Source: Corynebacterium guangdongense
GTDB lineage: Bacteria; Actinomycetota; Actinomycetes; Mycobacteriales; Mycobacteriaceae
NCBI RefSeq assembly: GCF_030408915.1
Contig: NZ_CP047654.1
Span: 1,488,001-1,552,000 of the forward strand
Length of the DNA stretch: 64,000 nucleotides
Reading direction: 5' to 3'
The translations under genes and the position numbers were made by a program. Below are positions 50,643-62,019 of this stretch, piece by piece. Each line of letters opens with the position of its first letter. Positions within the stretch are counted from its first letter, which is position 1. The notes under the pieces were generated by a model. It had not been told where the DNA came from and searched no databases. It saw nothing but the letters and a program-made list of their open reading frames with translations.

Positions 50643-52478
50643 CTATCCGGCGTCGAGAAGCCCGCACGCCCGGAAGAAGCCGACCATTTCCCCGGCGATA
50701 CGCTCGCGGCTGGCCGGTTTGACGAACTGATGCCCCTCCCCCTCCAGCAGCAGCGTGACCGGGTCCTGCCCCCTCGCCCGCAGCGCCTGCGCCATCTGTT
50801 CGGACTCGCTGGGCGGGACGTTGGTGTCGCCGTCGCCGTGAATGAACATCACCGGCGAATCCAGATGCTCGACCTGGTTGAGCGGCGAGATCTGGGCGAG
50901 CAGCTCACGGTCCTGCATCGGGTAGCCGTACTCCGGGTACGCCGCGGAGGCCAGCCACGGCTCCGTCGCCTGGAAATAGGTGTCGAAGCTGGTCATCCCG
51001 CAGGCGTCGACCACGGCGGCGAACATCCCGGGGGCCAGGCAGCCCACGAGGAGCGAGAGGTAACCGCCGTAGGAGCGCCCGCCCACGGCGACACGGGCCG
51101 GATCGGCGATCCCCGCCTCCACGAGGAAGGCGGCGGTGTCCGCGACGTCGCGGGCCGCGGCGAAGCGGCCGTAGCGGTCGTCGGCGTGGTGGAAGGAGCG
51201 GCCCTGGCCCTTGGATCCGCGGATATTCGGGGTGAACACCGTCATCCCGTGATCGACCAGGAACTGGAGGATGTCGTGGTGGACCGGCCGGGACTGGTTC
51301 TCCGGTCCCCCGTGCAGATGGATGTAGACCGGCTGGGGGCCGTGCAGGCCGTGGCCGTCCTCGGCGAGGGCGTCCGTCCCCAGATAGAGCCAGCCCGAGA
51401 GCTCCAGTCCGTCGCTGGCCGTGTAGTACACCAGCTCCGGGCCGCGGGCGGTCTGGGCCCGGTGCACGAGCTGGGCGCTGCGCTCCGGGTCAAGGGATTC
51501 GGCCTGACCGAAGTCGGTACGCAACACCTCGACGTGGCGCGGCAGGTTCGGCCCCTGCACGGTCAGCGCGACCAGGGTGCCGTCGTCGGTGATGCTCAGG
51601 TCGGAGGCAACCATGCCGGGCAGCTCGACGCTGCGCCGGACGTGGACGTTGAGGTCCTCGTCGAGCGAGAGCAGCTCCAGTGCGGAGATGCCGCCCTGGT
51701 TCCACAGCACGGCGGCGGTGGAGGCGTCCTCGCTGATGACGAACTCCTCGACGTCGGCGTCGTGGTTGGCGATGATCTCGGTGGCGGTGGCCTGCTCGCC
51801 GTTGACCCCGAGCCGGACGACCCGGGTGCGCTCGCCGCTGTGGTCGGTGCACACGATGATGGCGAGTTCGTCGTCCCCGGATCGATTGGACGGCAGGATC
51901 ACCCCCCGCTCCGTCATGGAACCCGGATCCGGCGACTGGAGCGGAACCCAGCGCCCGTCCGGGGCGACCAGAAGCAGCTCGCGACCGCCGCGGGGACCGA
52001 CGCGCATGAGGGCGTGGCCGCCTTCGGCGGCGACGAGCAGGGCGTCGGTGCGCCGATCCAGCACGCGGTAGGTGTTCGTGCGCGGATCGATGGATCGCGC
52101 CTCGGTCACCCCGTCCGCCATGACCGCGTCGACGGCGAGGTAACGCCGGTCCCACTCCACGAGAGTGGTCTTGACGTCCGCGTCTATGTGCAGCCGGCGG
52201 GGTGCGGAGTCCGGGGCGAGCGGGGAAACGATCCAGGTCTCGGTCCGCTCGGAGCCGCGGGGGGCGATCTCGCAGGCGATGAATTCGCTCGAGGGTGAGT
52301 GCAGGACACGCGTGACCGGGCCGTCGACCGGCAGCGGGATTGGTCTGGGCTCCCCCAGGACCCCGCCGTCGAGGATTTCCCTGCGCATCGCGTAGGGATA
52401 GTCCCCGTCACTGACGATGTAGGCGATCGCGGCACCGTCCGGCGCGAGCGAAGGTCCGAAGGTCTCTCTCAAAGCCAT
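50643..52478 (-). CDS. S9 family (prolyl oligopeptidase-like) serine peptidase
   Basis: 611 aa. Residues ~1-340 form a beta-propeller (repeats such as VTRVLHSPSSEFIACEIA). Residues ~350-611 are an alpha/beta hydrolase: oxyanion region IHLHGGPENQS, nucleophile Ser in VGGRSYGGYLSLL, Asp in FIHGDGDTNVPPSES, and His in LEGEGHQF. No signal peptide, so it is cytoplasmic. It would cleave short peptides. It is 39 bp downstream of rel and likely in the same transcript. Confidence 0.92.
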   Translation of the reverse strand: MALRETFGPSLAPDGAAIAYIVSDGDYPYAMRREILDGGVLGEPRPIPLPVDGPVTRVLHSPSSEFIACEIAPRGSERTETWIVSPLAPDSAPRRLHIDADVKTTLVEWDRRYLAVDAVMADGVTEARSIDPRTNTYRVLDRRTDALLVAAEGGHALMRVGPRGGRELLLVAPDGRWVPLQSPDPGSMTERGVILPSNRSGDDELAIIVCTDHSGERTRVVRLGVNGEQATATEIIANHDADVEEFVISEDASTAAVLWNQGGISALELLSLDEDLNVHVRRSVELPGMVASDLSITDDGTLVALTVQGPNLPRHVEVLRTDFGQAESLDPERSAQLVHRAQTARGPELVYYTASDGLELSGWLYLGTDALAEDGHGLHGPQPVYIHLHGGPENQSRPVHHDILQFLVDHGMTVFTPNIRGSKGQGRSFHHADDRYGRFAAARDVADTAAFLVEAGIADPARVAVGGRSYGGYLSLLVGCLAPGMFAAVVDACGMTSFDTYFQATEPWLASAAYPEYGYPMQDRELLAQISPLNQVEHLDSPVMFIHGDGDTNVPPSESEQMAQALRARGQDPVTLLLEGEGHQFVKPASRERIAGEMVGFFRACGLLDAG

Positions 52479-52517
52479 GGGAGATCGGGGAATCTTTCCG
52501 GTCGGAGGCGGGCGGGG

Positions 52518-54812
52518 TCAGGCGGTGACACGGTAGACGTCGAAGACGCCCTCGGTGTTGCGCAGGGTGGTCATGAGCTGGCCCAGCTGCTTGGTGTCGG
52601 AGACGGTCACCGAAAGCCGGATGGTCGCGATCCAGTCCTCCGATATCTGCGAGGACAACGCCGTCACCGAGAGCCTCTGCTCGTTGAGCACCTTGGTGAT
52701 CTCGAACAGCAGCCCCTGCCGTTCCAGGGCCTCCACCTGCAGCGTCGCGGTGAAGGCGCCGGAGCTTCCGTCGCTGGCCCAGGACACGTTGATGAGGCGC
52801 TCCGGCTCATCGCGGAGCTTACCGGCGTTGGTGCAGTCCGCCCGGTGCACCGAGACGCCGCCGCCGCGGGTGACGAAACCGAAGATCTCGTCGCCGGGCA
52901 CGGGCTGGCAGCACTTGGCCAGCTTCGCCATGACGTCGGGGCTGCCTTCCACGAGAATGCCGGCGCCGGCGTCGGCAAGGCGCGTCTTGGTGCCCATGAT
53001 CTCCGAGAAGGGGGTGCGATCCGCCAGGGCGTCCGCGGCGTCCTCCTCCCCGCCGAACATCGCCATGAGGCGGTTGGCGACATGCTGCGCGGAGACGTGG
53101 CCGGCGCCGATGGCGGTGTAGAGGCCGTCGACGTCGGGATAATGCAGCTGCTTGGCCACCTGCTTCATCGAGTCCGGGGTGAAGAGGCGGTGCATGGGCA
53201 AGCCGCCGCGCTGGACCTCGGCCGCGAGCGCGTCGCGGCCGGCCTCGAGGTGCTCCTCCCGCCGCTCCTTGGCGAACCACTGGCGGATCTTCGCCTTGGC
53301 GCGCGGGGAGACGACGAACTCCTGCCAGTCCCGCGAGGGGCCCGCGTTCTCATCCTTCGAGGTGAAGATCTCGACGCGGTCGCCCGAGTTGAGGGTGGTC
53401 TCCAGGGCGACGAGCTTGCCGTTGACCTTGGCGCCGATGGTGCGCTGGCCGACCTCGGTGTGCACGGCGTAGGCGAAGTCCACCGGTGTCGAACCCGCGG
53501 GAAGCGTGATGACGTCGCCCTTGGGGGTGAAGGCGAAGATCTGCTTGCTGGACAGGTCGTAACGCAGCGAATCGAGGAACTCGTTAGGGTCGGCCGCCTC
53601 CTTCTGCCAGTCGAGGAGCTGGCGCATCCACGCCATCTGGTCGACCTCCGCCTGTTCACCCTTGTGGGATCCCTTCGACTCCTTGTAGCGCCAGTGCGCC
53701 GCGACCCCGAACTCCGCGTTGTAGTGCATCTCGTGGGTGCGCACCTGCACCTCCAGCGGGCGCCCGCCCGTCGACATCACGGTGGTGTGCAGCGACTGGT
53801 AGACGCCGAAACGCGGGTTGGAGATGTAGTCCTTGAAACGCCCGGGCAGCGCCGCGTAGATCGAGTGGACCACGCCGATCGCGGCGTAGCAGTCGTTGAC
53901 CGAGTCGACGAGAATCCGGATGCCGACGAGGTCGAAGATCTCGTCGAAGTCGCGCCCACGAACGATCATCTTCTGATAGATCGACCAGTAGTGCTTCGGC
54001 CTGCCCTGCACCTCCGCGGCGATGCCGTTCTCCCGCAGCGCGCCGGTCACCTGCTGGTTGATCTCCGCCAGCGCACGGTCCCGCGAGGGGGCGCGGTCGG
54101 CCACGAGACGGACGATCTCGTCGTATTTCTTCGGATACAGGATGGCGAAGGAGAGATCCTCGAGCTCCCACTTGACCGAGGCCATGCCGAGGCGGTGGGC
54201 CAACGGCGCGATAACCTCCAGGGTCTGGCGGGCCTTCTTGGCCTGCTTCTCCGGCGGGAGGAATCGCATCGTGCGCATGTTGTGCAGGCGGTCGGCGACC
54301 TTGATCACCAGGACGCGGGGGTCGTTGGCCATCGCCACGACCATCTTGCGGATGGTCTCGGCCTCCGCCGCGGCCCCGAGGGCGACCTTGTCCAGCTTGG
54401 TGACCCCGTCGACGAGCCGGGCCACCTCGGGCCCGAATTCCGCGGTCAGGTCCTCGAGGCCGTAGTCGGTGTCCTCCACGGTGTCGTGCAGCAGCGCCGC
54501 CACCAGCGTAGTGGTGTCCATGCCGATCTCCGCGCAGATGGTCGCCACCGCCAGCGGGTGCGTGATGTAGGGCTCGCCGGACTTGCGGCGCACCCCCTCG
54601 TGGAGGCCCTCCGCACGCTCATAGGCGCGGGTGAGCAGCTCGGCGTCGGCCTTGGTGTGGAACTGGCGGTGCACCGACAGCAACGGGTCCAGCACCGGGT
54701 TGGTCCTGGTCCTCGATCCGGTCAGGGAGCGGGCCAGCCTGGCGGACATGCTGCGTAGACCGCTGCTGTTGCGGTTCTGCTGCCTTCCATTGTCCGTTTT
54801 CTCGACGGTCAT
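52518..54812 (-). CDS. rel: Bifunctional (p)ppGpp synthetase/hydrolase (RSH)
   Basis: 764 aa. The hydrolase HD domain is intact (His85 in ITHP, HD109-110 in [10 protein letters not shown]). The synthetase domain has [22 protein letters not shown] and LEVQVRT. The TGS domain is about 410-470 ([15 protein letters not shown]), followed by the zinc-finger/helical region ([10 protein letters not shown]) and a C-terminal ACT domain. A single long Rel handling both synthesis and breakdown is typical of actinobacteria. The order apt-rel is conserved. Confidence 0.97.
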   Translation of the reverse strand: MTVEKTDNGRQQNRNSSGLRSMSARLARSLTGSRTRTNPVLDPLLSVHRQFHTKADAELLTRAYERAEGLHEGVRRKSGEPYITHPLAVATICAEIGMDTTTLVAALLHDTVEDTDYGLEDLTAEFGPEVARLVDGVTKLDKVALGAAAEAETIRKMVVAMANDPRVLVIKVADRLHNMRTMRFLPPEKQAKKARQTLEVIAPLAHRLGMASVKWELEDLSFAILYPKKYDEIVRLVADRAPSRDRALAEINQQVTGALRENGIAAEVQGRPKHYWSIYQKMIVRGRDFDEIFDLVGIRILVDSVNDCYAAIGVVHSIYAALPGRFKDYISNPRFGVYQSLHTTVMSTGGRPLEVQVRTHEMHYNAEFGVAAHWRYKESKGSHKGEQAEVDQMAWMRQLLDWQKEAADPNEFLDSLRYDLSSKQIFAFTPKGDVITLPAGSTPVDFAYAVHTEVGQRTIGAKVNGKLVALETTLNSGDRVEIFTSKDENAGPSRDWQEFVVSPRAKAKIRQWFAKERREEHLEAGRDALAAEVQRGGLPMHRLFTPDSMKQVAKQLHYPDVDGLYTAIGAGHVSAQHVANRLMAMFGGEEDAADALADRTPFSEIMGTKTRLADAGAGILVEGSPDVMAKLAKCCQPVPGDEIFGFVTRGGGVSVHRADCTNAGKLRDEPERLINVSWASDGSSGAFTATLQVEALERQGLLFEITKVLNEQRLSVTALSSQISEDWIATIRLSVTVSDTKQLGQLMTTLRNTEGVFDVYRVTA

Positions 54813-54892
54813 GGTCCTGCGACCTCCCTCTCTGTGGAGTCTTGCCTCTCAAGTCTACGCGGGCAACCGCTCGCCCCCGCGCCTGTTCGGGC

Positions 54893-55468
54893 TCATTCCG
54901 GCTTGTTGAGCACGACCAGCGGCGCGTCGTGGAGATGCTCGCGCCCGCCGAGCCCCTCCACCTCGAGAACAACCACGTAGCCGGTCACTTCCGCGCCCAC
55001 GGACTCCACCAGACGGGTGGCGGCGAGGAGGGTGCCGCCGGTGGCCAGGACGTCGTCGACGAGCACGATGCGCTTGCCGCCGAGCGCCTCGCCGTTGGCC
55101 GGGATCTCCAGTGCGGCGGTGCCGTACTCGAGGTCGTACTCCTGACGGTAGACCGGCGGCGGCAGCTTGCCCTGCTTACGGATCGCGAGGATGCCGAGGC
55201 CGAGCTCGTAGGCGACTGCGGACCCGAGCAGAAAACCACGGGCGTCGAGACCGCCGATCATGTCGGCGCCCATCTCGCGGCAGGCGTCGGCAAGCGAGCG
55301 CACGAGCATGTTGAAGGCATCGGGGTCGGCGAGCACCGGCGTCAGGTCCTCGAAGAGGATGCCCTCCTCCGGAAAATCCTTGACGTAGCGAATCTTGTGC
55401 TCGATGGCCTCCCGGGCGGTCGTGTACTTGTTCTGTTCAGCCCTGCTCTGCGGGTTCTGCGGTGCCAT
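54893..55468 (-). CDS. apt: Adenine phosphoribosyltransferase
   Basis: 191 aa from ATG 55468. It salvages adenine to AMP with PRPP. The PRPP motif is [16 protein letters not shown]; the family N-terminus is [22 protein letters not shown], with [19 protein letters not shown] for base binding. The start overlaps the dciAE gene by 32 bp, so translation may be coupled. Upstream in-frame starts near 55490 exist but are inside dciAE. Confidence 0.96.
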   Translation of the reverse strand: MAPQNPQSRAEQNKYTTAREAIEHKIRYVKDFPEEGILFEDLTPVLADPDAFNMLVRSLADACREMGADMIGGLDARGFLLGSAVAYELGLGILAIRKQGKLPPPVYRQEYDLEYGTAALEIPANGEALGGKRIVLVDDVLATGGTLLAATRLVESVGAEVTGYVVVLEVEGLGGREHLHDAPLVVLNKPE

Positions 55469-57137
55469 CGGCGGTCTTTCCATTCTCATTCCGTACGTTC
55501 CAACGATCCATGTTCCAGCCGATGCCGGCCAGGCCCGTATACGCCACCACGTTACCCACCCGGTCGTCGATGACGAACGAACGGGGCTGCGCCGCCAGCG
55601 GGATGTAGTTGAGCTCCTCCCAGGCACGGGTCTCGGCCTCGCGGATCTCGCTGACGTCGGAGTCCCGGGCGCTGACCGCGCCGTACTCCGACATCGGGTC
55701 GACCGCCCCCAGGAAGGCGTCGATCGTGCCCTCGCTGTAGACGTCCTCGCCCCACTGGCCGGTGGTGATCCGGCCGAGGTCCTTGACGCTGGTGCCGTCG
55801 CTGGCGGCGTCCTCGACAGTGATCCCGGCGTCGCCGCAGCTCGCGGCGATGACGTCGACCATCGCCGCCTTGCGCTCGTCCGGGCCGTTGTAGCCGATGC
55901 GGATGGTGGTGCCGTTGAGGGCGCGCGCCTTGTCGTGGTCGATGGCCAGGTGCGTGTCCGAGATGTCGGCGACGTGGCGGCGCATCGGGTCGAAGTGGGT
56001 GACGACCTGCGTGGCCACCGGCGGGACCTCGACGCCGGAGAGCTGGGAGGACACCGCGGCGGCCCAGTTCTGGTCGACGCAGGCGGCGAAGGCCTCCCGG
56101 GCCCACGGCTGTCCGAGCACGCCGGTCTGCGAGATCTTGAGCGACTCGGTGAGATCGCCGACCCGCGACTCGACGGTGTACGGGTTGCTGGCGTCGTCGC
56201 GGTCGATGAACTCCGGCTCCGCGTTCTCGACGTCGGCGATGCGCAGCGCCCCCAGCTCGGCGAGCTCCCGGGAGTCGGCCGACTCCGGCCACACGACGAT
56301 CGTGTCCTGGTGCGCCGGGTCGCCGTAGTAGTTCTGGTTGCGGGTGAGCACGGCCTCACCCTGCGGCCCGACCTCGCTGAGGACGTAGGGGCCGGAGGAC
56401 ACCTGCAATTCCGGATCGAAGGAGTCGAGCGCGAATCCCTCATTCCAGATCCGGGCGACCTCCGCCAGGGCGGCGGCGTCCCGGGCGTGGAGTGCGTCGC
56501 TGAGCTCCGCCAGGCTCATCCCGGCCTTCCGGGCGATGGTGTGGGCGGGCATGACGGTGCCCGGGCCGAAGACCTGGCGCCAGCGGCCGCCGTCACCCGG
56601 GGCGAAAACGGCGGTGAACTGCCGGTCGCCCGCGTCGCAGTCGATGCGCTCGATCTGCTGCATCATCGGCAGGTGGGAGTCGAATAGCGAGGTCATGGTT
56701 CCGGCGGTGTGCGCCAGGAGGAAATCGACGCAGGTGATGGGCTCACCGTCCGAATAGGACGCGTCCGCGTTGAGCGTGTAGACGACCTGGCGCTGCTTGC
56801 CCGGCAGCGCCTGGGCGGTGGCGAGGTCGGTGTTGGGGATCATCTCCCCCGCCGGCCCCGGCACGTAGACCGAGGGGTAGAGCCGGCCGGCCAGCACCTC
56901 AGCGTTGTTGGCGACGCCGTCGATGGAGCCGGCGTTGGTGGTCACCAGACGCTGGTTGACCTGGTAGCCGAAGTACTGGGTGTTGGCCGGCTGCTCCGGG
57001 GTCGCGGGCGCCTCGGTCCCGGACTCCCCGGGTGAGCAGGAACTGAGCAGCAGGGCGGCGGCGGTCAGCGCCGCGACCGCCCTCCCCCGTGTCCTTCTGG
57101 TGGTGGCTGTGCGGGGCGTACGGCGGGATTCTCCCAC
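55437..57137 (-). CDS. dciAE: Peptide/oligopeptide-binding lipoprotein (DciAE-like ABC solute-binding protein)
   Basis: 566 aa from GTG 57137, with GAAGGAGG upstream. A basic leader ([16 protein letters not shown]) precedes the lipobox LLSSC, so the mature protein is lipid-anchored. The body fits family 5 solute-binding proteins: [30 protein letters not shown] and [21 protein letters not shown]. No permease or ATPase genes are adjacent. It is placed between secF and apt, as dciAE is in C. glutamicum. The ligand is inferred from family only. Confidence 0.88.
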   Translation of the reverse strand: MGESRRTPRTATTRRTRGRAVAALTAAALLLSSCSPGESGTEAPATPEQPANTQYFGYQVNQRLVTTNAGSIDGVANNAEVLAGRLYPSVYVPGPAGEMIPNTDLATAQALPGKQRQVVYTLNADASYSDGEPITCVDFLLAHTAGTMTSLFDSHLPMMQQIERIDCDAGDRQFTAVFAPGDGGRWRQVFGPGTVMPAHTIARKAGMSLAELSDALHARDAAALAEVARIWNEGFALDSFDPELQVSSGPYVLSEVGPQGEAVLTRNQNYYGDPAHQDTIVVWPESADSRELAELGALRIADVENAEPEFIDRDDASNPYTVESRVGDLTESLKISQTGVLGQPWAREAFAACVDQNWAAAVSSQLSGVEVPPVATQVVTHFDPMRRHVADISDTHLAIDHDKARALNGTTIRIGYNGPDERKAAMVDVIAASCGDAGITVEDAASDGTSVKDLGRITTGQWGEDVYSEGTIDAFLGAVDPMSEYGAVSARDSDVSEIREAETRAWEELNYIPLAAQPRSFVIDDRVGNVVAYTGLAGIGWNMDRWNVRNENGKTADGTAEPAEQG

Positions 57138-57186
57138 GGTGGCCTCCTTCAGGCGTCGGGCTGACGTGGTCGGTGGGTGTGTCGTG

Positions 57187-58371
57187 TTATCGCTGATTGG
57201 GTCGCCAGGTGGAGCCGGTGCTGCGCGGTGGCAGCGGCGACTGGGCGGGCGCAGTGGGCTGGGTGGCCCGGGGGGCCGACACCGTGCGCTTGCCGACGCC
57301 CTCGTCCTCTTCACCGGCCTGCGCGGCGGACTCCTCGGTGGCCGACTGACCGGTCTTTGCCGCCCGGTACTCGGCGACCTGCTGGTTGTGTCGCCGGATG
57401 TCCTTGCGTCGGTTGACGATGGTCACCAGCAGCGGGGTGGCCAGGAACAGCGAGGAGAAGATGCCGACGAGGACGCCGATCAGCTGGATCAGCGCCAGGT
57501 CGCGCAGCGTGCCCACGCCCATCAGCCAGACCGCGACCACCAGCAGGGCGATGATCGGCAGCGCCGAGATGACGGAGGTCGACAGGGAGCGCATGACCGT
57601 CTGGTTGACGGCCAGGTTGGCCTGTTCCCCGTAGGTCGAGCGTCGGGAATCGAGGATCCCGGTCGTGTTCTCCTTGACCTTGTCGAAGACGATGACCGTG
57701 TCGTAGATGGAGAAGGTCAGCACCGTCAGCAGGCCGATGATGACGGCCGGGGAGACCTCCAGCCCGAACAGGGAGTAGATGCCGCCGATGACGATGCCGT
57801 CGATGGCCAGGCCCGCCATGGCGGCCACGGCCATCTCACGTTCCAGGCGCAGCGCCACGTAGAGGGCGGCGGCGATGAGGAAGACGACCAGCGCGAGGAG
57901 CATGCGCTCGGTGATCGTCGAACCCCAGGACTCGGAGACGGTGGTATCGCCGATGGCGTCCGGGGAGGGATCGCCGGCGGAGTCGAGCGGCTGGTGCTCG
58001 ACGAAGATGGCCTCGCGCGCCGCGTCGATCTGCTCCTGGCTCAGGTGCTCGGACTGGAGCTCCAGCGTGCGGGAGTCACCGGAGCCGACGATCTGGGTCA
58101 GTTCCGGGGTCACGCCGGTAGCGTCGACGAAGGTCTCCTCCACCTGCTCCGCGACGAGGTCGCCTGCCTGCATGGACAGCTTGGTGCCGCCCTCGAAGTC
58201 GATGTTGAGGTCGAAGCCGCGAAACAGCATCGAGCCGATCGAGATGAGCAGGAGGACGACGGTGGCGGCGTACCAGAGCTTCGAGCGACCGATGAAGTCG
58301 ACGCCGCCGACGCCGGTGTAGAGCCGGTCGAAGGTGCTGATTTTCTTGGTGGTGGTTGCGGTCGTGCTCAT
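57187..58371 (-). CDS. secF: Protein-export membrane protein SecF
   Basis: 394 aa. It has six membrane helices; the first (~30-48) is followed by a periplasmic loop, then FSIYDTVIVFDKVKENT, the strongly conserved SecF motif. The Gly/Arg-rich cytoplasmic tail ends STWRPNQR. With SecD and YajC it drives late steps of Sec export using the proton motive force. It starts 2 bp after the secD stop. Confidence 0.96.
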   Translation of the reverse strand: MSTTATTTKKISTFDRLYTGVGGVDFIGRSKLWYAATVVLLLISIGSMLFRGFDLNIDFEGGTKLSMQAGDLVAEQVEETFVDATGVTPELTQIVGSGDSRTLELQSEHLSQEQIDAAREAIFVEHQPLDSAGDPSPDAIGDTTVSESWGSTITERMLLALVVFLIAAALYVALRLEREMAVAAMAGLAIDGIVIGGIYSLFGLEVSPAVIIGLLTVLTFSIYDTVIVFDKVKENTTGILDSRRSTYGEQANLAVNQTVMRSLSTSVISALPIIALLVVAVWLMGVGTLRDLALIQLIGVLVGIFSSLFLATPLLVTIVNRRKDIRRHNQQVAEYRAAKTGQSATEESAAQAGEEDEGVGKRTVSAPRATQPTAPAQSPLPPRSTGSTWRPNQR

Positions 58372-58373
58372 CG

Positions 58374-60245
58374 TTATTTCTCCTCCCCGTTACCGGAGTC
58401 GGTGGGGGTCTCGGTCGGTGCGGAGCCGACGGAGGCGAACACGCGGTCATCGGCGTCCTCGCCCAGTCGACGCTGTTCAGCGCGCATGAGGTCGGAGACT
58501 TCCTGCGTCTTGCCCATGCCGTTGACCGACGGTCGGGAGAAGAACGCCCGCCGCGACGCCAGCACCATCAGCGGTGCGGTGATGGTGAAGGTCACCAGCA
58601 GATCGAAGATGGTCGTCAAGCCCATGGTAAAGGCGAAGCCCTTGACCTCGCCGACGGCGAGGAAGTAGATGACGACCGCACCGATGAGGGTGACCATGTT
58701 GCCGGTGACGATGGTGGAACGGGCACGCTCCCAGCCGCGCTGCGTGGCCGAGCGGAAGGTGCGGCCCTCCCGCACCTCGTCCTTGATGCGCTCGTAGAGG
58801 ACGACGAAGGAGTCCGCCGTCGCGCCGATGCCGATGATCAGACCTGCCACGCCGGACAGATCCAGCGAGTAGCCGATCCAGCGGCCCAGCAGGACCAGCA
58901 TTCCGTAGACCAGGAACCCGGAGGCCACCAGGGTGAGCAGGGAGATGACGCCGAAGAGACGGTAGTAGACGAAGACGTAGCCGGCGATGAGGATGAGGCC
59001 GACCAGACCGGCGATCATCGCGACCTGCAGTGCCGCCTGGCCCAGGGTGGCCGGCACCGTTTCCGCGGTGCCGCCCGGCTCGCCGTTCTCACCGGCGAAG
59101 GACAGCGGCAGGGCGCCGTAACGGAGATTGTTGGCCAGCTCGGTGGCCTCGTCCTGGGTGAAGTCGCCCGTGATGGACGTGGCGGAGCCGAAGGGCGTCG
59201 GGCTCTGGATGACCGGGGCGGAGATGATCTGCGAGTCGAGGGTGATCGCGATCTGCTGGCCGACGGAGGCGGCGGTGAGATCCGCCCACGTCTGGGAGCC
59301 GTTGTGCTCTCCCTCGGTGGAGAAGGCGAAACTGATCTCCATCTGCGCGGTCTGCGGGTTCCAGCCGCCGGTGACCGGGCGGTCGGTGTCGATTTCCTCA
59401 CCGGTCAGGCGGGGGCCCGCCGGATCGGAGACCCCGGTCAGCAGCGGAGCCGGCTGCAGCAGGTGGACCTGGCCCAGGGAGGGATCGCAGGTGACCAGTG
59501 GCAGAGCGGCGTCATCGGCGCCGGCCAGCGGGTCGAGGTTTTCCGGGGTGCACTGCAGCAGCGCGCTGGCCGCCGACTGGACGGTGGGATCGGCGGACTG
59601 GCGGTCGGCGAGCAGCATGTCGAGCTGTTCCTGGCGCAGTTCGGCGGCCTCGAGGGAGTTCTCAGCCTCGATCGGTTCCGCCTCGATGGCCGGGGCGTCG
59701 ATCTGCGGGGCGTCCGGGTTCTGGGAGGCCTGCGTCTGGTTGATGGCCTGGATGATGCCGTCGACCGACTGCTGGGCCTGCTCCTGGGTGATGACGTCAT
59801 ACTCGACCCACCGGTTGGCCATGTCGGTGATGAGCTCCGGCAGGGTGATCATGTCTGGAATCGCCGGCTGGGCCACCGGGCGGAAGAGCAGCTGCGAGGT
59901 CTGGCCGACCGCCCGGGCCTCGGAGGTGTCCTCACCCGGCACGGTGATCACCAGGGTGGTGCCGTCGACGACGACGTCGGCGCCGGAGACGCCCAGGCCG
60001 TTGACGCGGTTCTCAAGGATGAGCCGCGCCTGGGACAGCTGCTCCTGGGTCGGCTGCTCGCCCTGCGGCACCAGGGTCACGCGGGTGCCGCCCTGGAGGT
60101 CGATGCCCAGCTTGGGGGTGTTGGCGCCCGGGGTGAAGAAGACCAGGGCGTAGACGGCGGCGAGCACGAGGAAGAACAACGCAATCGCCCGCATGGGCCA
60201 TTTACGCGTGTTCCCTCCCCCGGTGCGTCGGGATTCAGCGGACAA
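58374..60245 (-). CDS. secD: Protein-export membrane protein SecD
   Basis: 623 aa from TTG 60245. That codon has AGGAG at 8 nt; the in-frame GTG 60254 overlaps the same AGGAG and is a poorer choice. Helix 1 (~15-35) is followed by a large periplasmic region (GIDLQGGTRVTLVPQ). The C-terminal half has five helices with LIIGIGATADSFVVLYERIKDEVREG, the SecD signature. An extra periplasmic insertion rich in Ala/Glu/Gln (~190-250) is typical of actinobacteria. Confidence 0.95.
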   Translation of the reverse strand: MSAESRRTGGGNTRKWPMRAIALFFLVLAAVYALVFFTPGANTPKLGIDLQGGTRVTLVPQGEQPTQEQLSQARLILENRVNGLGVSGADVVVDGTTLVITVPGEDTSEARAVGQTSQLLFRPVAQPAIPDMITLPELITDMANRWVEYDVITQEQAQQSVDGIIQAINQTQASQNPDAPQIDAPAIEAEPIEAENSLEAAELRQEQLDMLLADRQSADPTVQSAASALLQCTPENLDPLAGADDAALPLVTCDPSLGQVHLLQPAPLLTGVSDPAGPRLTGEEIDTDRPVTGGWNPQTAQMEISFAFSTEGEHNGSQTWADLTAASVGQQIAITLDSQIISAPVIQSPTPFGSATSITGDFTQDEATELANNLRYGALPLSFAGENGEPGGTAETVPATLGQAALQVAMIAGLVGLILIAGYVFVYYRLFGVISLLTLVASGFLVYGMLVLLGRWIGYSLDLSGVAGLIIGIGATADSFVVLYERIKDEVREGRTFRSATQRGWERARSTIVTGNMVTLIGAVVIYFLAVGEVKGFAFTMGLTTIFDLLVTFTITAPLMVLASRRAFFSRPSVNGMGKTQEVSDLMRAEQRRLGEDADDRVFASVGSAPTETPTDSGNGEEK

Positions 60246-60432
60246 TGCGGGCACTCCTATTCGGGATCACGATGATATCCGGGTATCCCCTGCACGGGAC
60301 CGGACCCGCCCCGGGGCGGTGATTCTGGCACAGACGATCATGGTAGATGATGGCGGCCCGCCTGCCCCGCCTGGCCCCGGAGGTGAACCGGAGGGGGCGG
60401 GAGCACGCGGGCCGCTGCTGCGTCCGTATGGT

Positions 60433-60819
60433 TTAGCGCCGGTTCTCCGGGTGCTGGAAGCCGTCGTCCTCAGGCTGCTCACCGTAGGGTCGCGGTTCCT
60501 CCAGTCGGGGCTCGACCGGGGTGTCCGTGACGGAGGCGCCGAGGGCCGGATCGGGGTGCTGGGCCGGGGTCTGGTGACGGACGATGACCGAGCGTTCGAG
60601 GGTGGCGACGACGCCCGGGGCGATCTCAAGATCGACGGTGGCTTCTCCCAGGGCCACGATCTCGCCGTGCATGCCGCCGGCGGTGACGATGCGGTCGCCC
60701 GGCTGCAGGGCGGACTGCATCTCGACGACCTGCTGCTGGCGCTTCTTCTGCTGGCGGCTCAGGAAGAAGGTCGGCAGGAGAAAGACGCCCAGAAGGAGAA
60801 TAAGTAGAAGGAAATCCAT
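60433..60819 (-). CDS. yajC: Preprotein translocase subunit YajC
   Basis: 128 aa. A short N-terminal membrane helix (MDFLLLILLLGVFLLPTFFL) and basic stretch (SRQQKKRQQQ) lead to the YajC domain (LQPGDRIVTAGGMHGEIVAL). The acidic, Pro-rich C-terminal tail is longer than in E. coli. Start ATG 60819; TTG 60828 is an alternative. It belongs to the SecDF-YajC complex. A 187-bp gap separates it from secD. Confidence 0.93.
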   Translation of the reverse strand: MDFLLLILLLGVFLLPTFFLSRQQKKRQQQVVEMQSALQPGDRIVTAGGMHGEIVALGEATVDLEIAPGVVATLERSVIVRHQTPAQHPDPALGASVTDTPVEPRLEEPRPYGEQPEDDGFQHPENRR

Positions 60820-60917
60820 AGGGGCCAAGTGTGCCAGACCGGGATTGGCCTGTCATGTCGGTCGCACGGCGCGCCCGCGGGCAATCCGCCCAGCTAGATC
60901 GTCCTGGCGCGGGCCGC

Positions 60918-62000
60918 CTAGTGCAGGCCGATGGTCCCCTCCGGCGGGGTGAGCCCGAGGTGGAGCCAGGCCGAGGCGGTCGCGACACGGCCCCGGCCGG
61001 TGCGCGCCATGAGGCCGGCGCGCACGAGGTAGGGCTCGCAGACCTCCTCCACCGTCGCGGGTTCCTCCCCGACGGCGACCGCCAGGGTGTTGACTCCCAC
61101 GGGCCCGCCGTTGTGTCCTCTCACCAAGGCGTCGAGCACCGCCCGGTCCAGCCGGTCGAGGCCCATCTCGTCGACGTCGAAGACCGCCAGGGCGCCCTGG
61201 GCCTCAGACAGGGTGATGTTGCCGTCGGCGTTGACGTCGGCGAAGTCACGGACGCGGCGCAGCAGCCGGTTGGCGATGCGCGGCGTGCCCCGGGAGCGCG
61301 ACGCGATCTCGACGGCGGCCTCCGGGGAGACCTCCACGTTGAGGATCCGGGCGGCCCGGGTGACGACCCGCGTGAGGTCCTCGACGTCGTAGAACTCCAT
61401 CTGCGCGGTGAAGCCGAAGCGGTCCCGCAGCGGGCCGGTGAGCATGCCTGCCCGGGTGGTGGCGCCGACCAGGGTGAACGGCGGGATGTCGAGCGGGATG
61501 GAGGTGGCGCCCGGACCCTTGCCCACGATCACGTCGATGCGGAAGTCCTCCATCGCCATGTAGAGCATCTCCTCCGCGGGACGGGCGATGCGGTGGATCT
61601 CGTCGATGAAGAGGACGTCGCCCTCGATGATGTTGGACAGCATCGCGGCCAGGTCACCGGCGCGCTCGAGCGCCGGGCCGGAGGTCATGCGCAGGCTCGT
61701 GCCCAGTTCCTGGGCGATGATCATCGCCATGGTGGTCTTGCCCAGGCCGGGCGGGCCGGAAATGAGAATGTGGTCCGGGGTCACGGCGCGCCGTTTGGCC
61801 CCGGTGAGCACCAGCGAGAGCTGCTCGCGGACCTTGGGCTGCCCGATGAATTCCTCGATCGATTTAGGTCGCAGCGACCTTTCGACATCGTGCTCGTCGG
61901 CGGCCGCCTGGGGGCTGACGGGGGCGTCGGGCCGGCGGCCCGCCGCCTGGGGCTGCAGGTCCGCGGGAAGCTCGAATTCGGTGCGTTCGATGTCTGACAT
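60918..62000 (-). CDS. ruvB: Holliday junction DNA helicase RuvB
   Basis: 360 aa. It is the AAA+ motor for branch migration. Walker [15 protein letters not shown] and Walker [13 protein letters not shown] are visible, with sensor 1 LVGATTRAG and the Arg-finger region PLRDRFGF. The C-terminal winged helix has [18 protein letters not shown]. The N-terminus has an ~35-residue linker before the core ([11 protein letters not shown]). It lies 19 bp after ruvA. Confidence 0.97.
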   Translation of the reverse strand: MSDIERTEFELPADLQPQAAGRRPDAPVSPQAAADEHDVERSLRPKSIEEFIGQPKVREQLSLVLTGAKRRAVTPDHILISGPPGLGKTTMAMIIAQELGTSLRMTSGPALERAGDLAAMLSNIIEGDVLFIDEIHRIARPAEEMLYMAMEDFRIDVIVGKGPGATSIPLDIPPFTLVGATTRAGMLTGPLRDRFGFTAQMEFYDVEDLTRVVTRAARILNVEVSPEAAVEIASRSRGTPRIANRLLRRVRDFADVNADGNITLSEAQGALAVFDVDEMGLDRLDRAVLDALVRGHNGGPVGVNTLAVAVGEEPATVEEVCEPYLVRAGLMARTGRGRVATASAWLHLGLTPPEGTIGLH

Positions 62001-62019
62001 GCGCGTGTTTTCCTTCCCG